From assembly GCF_000153285.1 (NCBI RefSeq), contig NZ_CH724168.1:105769-169768 (forward strand): a stretch of 64,000 bases of DNA, written 5' to 3'. Origin of the DNA: Synechococcus sp. WH 7805. GTDB taxonomy: Bacteria > Cyanobacteriota > Cyanobacteriia > PCC-6307 > Cyanobiaceae. Shown here one piece after another: positions 61,221-64,000 of this stretch. Each line of letters opens with the position of its first letter. Within the stretch, counting starts at the first letter, position 1. The notes below the pieces were generated by a model, which did not search any database, was not told the DNA's origin, and was given only the letters and a program-made list of their open reading frames with translations. The translations under genes and the position numbers were made by a program.

Positions 61221-62321
61221 ATGGCTGAGTCCTTGGCCAAGCTCGCCGCCGGCGTTGGATCCCTGTTGTTTCGCCAGCTCCAGGATGCCGACACCGGAAC
61301 CTTCACCTATCTCTTGGCGGATCCGGCGACCGCCGAGGCGGTGCTGATCGATCCGGTGTTCGAGCGCCAGCGCCGCGATCTGGCCCTGATCCGCGAACTG
61401 GGTCTCCAGCTGGTGGCCTCGCTCGATACCCACGTGCACGCCGATCACGTCACCGCCAGCTGGTGCCTCCATGCCGCCAGCGGCTGCGCCATCGGCCTGT
61501 CAGCCATCGCCGGGGCTGACTTCGTCACCCGGCCGCTTGGCCATGGCGACCGCATCTCTTTCGGCAGCCGTTCGCTGCTGGTGCGGGAGACACCGGGGCA
61601 TACCGATGGCTGCCTCACCTATGTGTTGGATGACGCCTCAATGGCCTTCACCGGTGATGCCCTGCTGATCCGGGGCTGTGGCCGCTGCGATTTTCAGCAG
61701 GGCAGCGCCCGCAATCTCTGGCAATCAATCCAGGGCCAGATCCTCACGTTGCCGGACACCTGCCTTCTCTATCCCGGCCACGACTACAGCGGCCGTTCCG
61801 TCACCAGCGTGGCGGAGGAGCGTCGCTTCAACCCGCGCTTCGGCGGGGCTGCCCGCGAGCAGGACTTCGTGCTGCATATGGATCATCTGCGCCTGCCCCA
61901 TCCCCGCCGGATCGATGAGGCGGTGCCAGGCAACCTGCGCAGTGGTCGCCCCCCGCAGACGAGCGAACTTCAGGAACCCTGGGCTCCGCTGCAGCGCACC
62001 TATGCCGGTCTCGATGAGGTGCTCCCCGACTGGGTGTGCGCCCATCGCGATCAGATCACCCTGCTCGATGTGCGCTCCCGCGAGGAATGGCAGGGCCCTG
62101 ATGGCCGTGTGTCTGGAAGCGTTCACCTGCCGCTCTCGGAGCTCAGTGAGCGCCAGACGGAGTTGCCCAGGGACCGGCCGCTGGTGGTGGTCTGTTACGC
62201 CGGCAGCCGTTCGGCCCTCGCCACCCAGCAGCTGCAGCGCAACGGCTGGCCCCGCGTCGCCAATCTGCGCGGCGGTCTGCATCGCTGGGCGGATGAGGGC
62301 TATCCGCTCGAGTGCCCGTGA
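61221..62321 (+). CDS. persulfide dioxygenase (ETHE1-like) fused to a rhodanese domain
   Basis: 366 residues. Metallo-beta-lactamase domain at 1-250: LDTHVHADHVTASWCLHAAS has the metal-site HxHxDH, then ETPGHTDGCLTYV and DALLIRGCGRCDFQQGSARN typical of ETHE1, and LYPGHDYSGR. The C-terminal rhodanese (270-366) has LLDVRSREEWQGPDGRV and the catalytic Cys in VVVCYAGSRSALAT. It oxidises glutathione persulfide to sulfite and can move sulfane sulfur on through the rhodanese Cys. It heads a three-gene operon. Confidence 0.88.
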   Translation: MAESLAKLAAGVGSLLFRQLQDADTGTFTYLLADPATAEAVLIDPVFERQRRDLALIRELGLQLVASLDTHVHADHVTASWCLHAASGCAIGLSAIAGADFVTRPLGHGDRISFGSRSLLVRETPGHTDGCLTYVLDDASMAFTGDALLIRGCGRCDFQQGSARNLWQSIQGQILTLPDTCLLYPGHDYSGRSVTSVAEERRFNPRFGGAAREQDFVLHMDHLRLPHPRRIDEAVPGNLRSGRPPQTSELQEPWAPLQRTYAGLDEVLPDWVCAHRDQITLLDVRSREEWQGPDGRVSGSVHLPLSELSERQTELPRDRPLVVVCYAGSRSALATQQLQRNGWPRVANLRGGLHRWADEGYPLECP

Positions 62322-62357
62322 GCACCTGTTTTTTGCTGTTCTCTCTTTGCTCTTGTC

Positions 62358-62867
62358 ATGTCTGAGCGTTTGTCACCCCTGGCTCTGCAAACCCGCCTCG
62401 CCTCCGTGACGGTGGTGGATGTGCGCCAGCCGATGGAAGTGGCCGGCGGCCGCATCCCTTGCAGCCGCTGCATTCCCCTCGACCGGATCGACCGCGCGGA
62501 ACTGCCGGAGGGTGATCTGGTGTTGGTGTGCCAGAGCGGTAACCGCAGCGGCCAGGCCGCTGCGCTGGTGAAGCAGCGCTGGCCAGGCCGCACGGTGCTG
62601 GATCTCGAGGGTGGCCTGGAGGGCTGGCAGCAGGCGGGCCTGCCTGTGGAGCGTCAGGCCGGTGCCCCCCTGCCGCTGATGCGCCAGGTGCAGATCGCCG
62701 CCGGCAGTCTGGTGTTGCTGGGGCTGATCGGCAGCCAGGTCCTGGCCCCCGCCTGGATGGCTTTGAGTTGGTTCGTCGGTGCGGGATTGATGTTCGCCGG
62801 CATCAGCGGTTTCTGCGGCATGGCCCGGCTGCTGGCGATGATGCCCTGGAATCGGGTGCGGCTTTGA
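62358..62867 (+). CDS. membrane rhodanese (YgaP-like)
   Basis: 169 residues. An N-terminal rhodanese domain has VVDVRQPMEVAGGRIPCSRC and the catalytic Cys in LVLVCQSGNRSGQAAAL. Two membrane helices of the DUF2892 type follow (IAAGSLVLLGLIGSQVLAPA, LSWFVGAGLMFAGISGFCGM). It probably transfers sulfane sulfur at the membrane. The stop codon overlaps the possible TTG start of the permease gene by four bases. Confidence 0.85.
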   Translation: MSERLSPLALQTRLASVTVVDVRQPMEVAGGRIPCSRCIPLDRIDRAELPEGDLVLVCQSGNRSGQAAALVKQRWPGRTVLDLEGGLEGWQQAGLPVERQAGAPLPLMRQVQIAAGSLVLLGLIGSQVLAPAWMALSWFVGAGLMFAGISGFCGMARLLAMMPWNRVRL

Positions 62868-63670
62868 GTGTGCTCTTGCTCCTCGGCGGCGGTGTTCTGA
62901 TCGGTGCTCTGCTGGCCCTGCTCGGTGCCGGTGGCTCGATTCTGCTGTTGCCGCTGTTGGTGAGTGGTCTGGATCTGCCACTGCGGGACGCCGTGCCGCT
63001 GTCGCTGTTGGTGGTGCTTCTCCTGGCCCTGGCCAATCTGATCCCAGCCATGCAGCAGCGGCGGGTGGTCTGGCGGCCGGCCCTTTGGCTTGGCCTTCCC
63101 GCTCTGGCCGGCAGCTGGCTCGGTGCGGGATGGGTGCGCAGCGGTGTGATTGCCCCTTCCATGCAGCTGCTGCTGTTCGCCCTGGCGGCCACGGCCGCCG
63201 CCCTGTTGATGCTGCGTCAGCCACAAGCGTCGCCGCCTGTGCATCAACGGGAGGGCCGGTTGCAGCTGCTGGTTCAGGGCCTCGGGGTGGGTCTGCTCAC
63301 GGGGATTGCCGGTGTTGGCGGTGGCTTCGCCATCGTTCCCGCCCTGGTGTTGCTGGCTCGTCTGCCGATGACCCAGGCCTCCGGCACCAGCCTGTTGGTG
63401 ATCTCCGCCAGTTCCTTGATGGCCCTGGTGCGTCATGGCCATTGGCCGGCAGCGAGTCTTCCTCTGCTGCTGCCGTTGCTGCTCGGTGGGGGCATCGGCA
63501 TCCTCCTCGGCCAGCGGTTCGTGTCCCGGGTATCTGAGCGCAGGCTGCGGCAGGGTTTTGCGGCTCTGCTGCTGGTATCAGCCATCACCACCGGCCTCGA
63601 GGCCCTGCAACCGCAGACGCCATCACCTGTTTCTGGGTTGCGCATTTCCACACGTTTTACTGAGGCCTAA
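62864..63670 (+). CDS. TauE/SafE-family permease
   Basis: About 268 residues, from TTG 62864 or GTG 62870. Eight or so membrane helices with the family's duplicated pattern: LLALLGAGGSILLLPLLVSG in the first half, and GVGLLTGIAGVGGGFAIVPA with MTQASGTSLLVISASSLMAL in the second. TauE/SafE proteins export sulfite, sulfonates or other sulfur anions. Here it would remove sulfite made by the persulfide dioxygenase. Part of the same operon. Confidence 0.85.
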   Translation: MSVLLLLGGGVLIGALLALLGAGGSILLLPLLVSGLDLPLRDAVPLSLLVVLLLALANLIPAMQQRRVVWRPALWLGLPALAGSWLGAGWVRSGVIAPSMQLLLFALAATAAALLMLRQPQASPPVHQREGRLQLLVQGLGVGLLTGIAGVGGGFAIVPALVLLARLPMTQASGTSLLVISASSLMALVRHGHWPAASLPLLLPLLLGGGIGILLGQRFVSRVSERRLRQGFAALLLVSAITTGLEALQPQTPSPVSGLRISTRFTEA

Positions 63671-63725
63671 TGACAGGTGGGTTCTCAGTGATTTAGCAGT
63701 AAAGAAGGTATGCACATAGACACGC

Positions 63726-63944
63726 GTGGTTGCGACCCCTTTGGCATCCGTGCCAGCAGAAGAAACGTTGATTAATGCCCTCCGCGGCTGCAGCAATCAG
63801 CGGGAACTGAAAGACCTCGAACAACGGCTCGCCACGGTGGAGGGTGCCCCGCCCCTGTTCGACTGGATCTGCGATTTGCTGGTGAAGCGGCGCTTGTCCA
63901 GTATCCTTGCCGCGAAGCTGCTCCGGCAACTCCATCACTCCTGA
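63726..63944 (+). CDS. small helical protein, hypothetical
   Basis: 72 residues with a GTG start at 63726. Helical and basic, with ETLINALRGCSNQRELKDLE and LFDWICDLLVKRRLSSILAA. It resembles small picocyanobacterial conserved proteins. 20 bases upstream of the next gene on the same strand. Confidence 0.55.
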   Translation: MVATPLASVPAEETLINALRGCSNQRELKDLEQRLATVEGAPPLFDWICDLLVKRRLSSILAAKLLRQLHHS

Positions 63945-63963
63945 GAACCTGCGGAGTTGCGGG

Positions 63964-64000
63964 ATGCGGCTGGTGTTTGCTCTGGTGTTGGCGTTGATCT
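63964..64000 (+). CDS. start of an exported protein gene (cut by window edge)
   Basis: From ATG 63964 the twelve visible codons read MRLVFALVLALI, the beginning of a signal peptide or membrane helix. The rest lies outside the window. Confidence 0.4.
   Translation, partial: MRLVFALVLALI

Noticed and set aside
62373..63442. Long minus-strand frames over the rhodanese and permease genes
   Set aside because: His/Gln/Arg-rich antisense shadows of strongly supported genes.

Overview
The window looks like a chromosome segment of a marine picocyanobacterium, most likely Synechococcus. Three things suggest this: the protein types (Coq4-like, YccF, a fused zinc-protease/RimK ligase, a POR-like short-chain dehydrogenase, many tiny cyanobacterial-style ORFs), the high-GC background, and the giant repeat-rich surface proteins. 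No rRNA, tRNA, CRISPR array or intact insertion sequence was recognised. All assignments were made by eye from motifs; no database search was possible.

Layout. 0-13 kb is a metabolic region: end of a FAD oxidase, PhzF-like isomerase, short-chain dehydrogenases, J-domain protein, gamma-glutamyltransferase, carotenoid-desaturase-like flavoprotein, then a convergent pyruvate-decarboxylase-like and iron alcohol dehydrogenase pair. 13-27 kb is a cell-surface region: a 1265-residue beta-helix/DUF4114 protein, a degraded nuclease, a beta-solenoid protein with glutamate-substituted RTX-like motifs, and a giant RTX-type gene split by a nine-G homopolymer. 27-38 kb holds a MscS channel, an aminoglycoside-phosphotransferase-fold kinase, a PAP2 phosphatase, a cupin and many small genes, several under 60 codons.

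38.4-47 kb is the most unusual part. A low-GC cassette encodes an exported RidA-like protein, a Tat-exported LodA-like quinoprotein amino-acid oxidase and its LodB-like flavoprotein partner. It is bracketed by a 423-bp direct repeat, about 98 percent identical, of the start of a rimK fusion gene. The left copy is a stump and the right copy is broken by a frameshift and a stop codon. Two further inverted repeats and several gene scraps lie around it, so the locus is a mosaic left by rearrangement.

47-59 kb is accessory: an MNT/HepT toxin-antitoxin pair, RmuC, a DUF262 (GmrSD-like) gene between a half-length SNF2 helicase and an internally deleted RecB/AAA-type gene, a PD-(D/E)XK-like protein, and a compact four-gene HD/SAP/coiled-coil/membrane operon. 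Small intergenic palindromes recur here. 60.8-63.7 kb is a persulfide-detoxification locus: a two-cysteine ArsR repressor diverging from a persulfide-dioxygenase/rhodanese fusion, a membrane rhodanese and a TauE/SafE permease.
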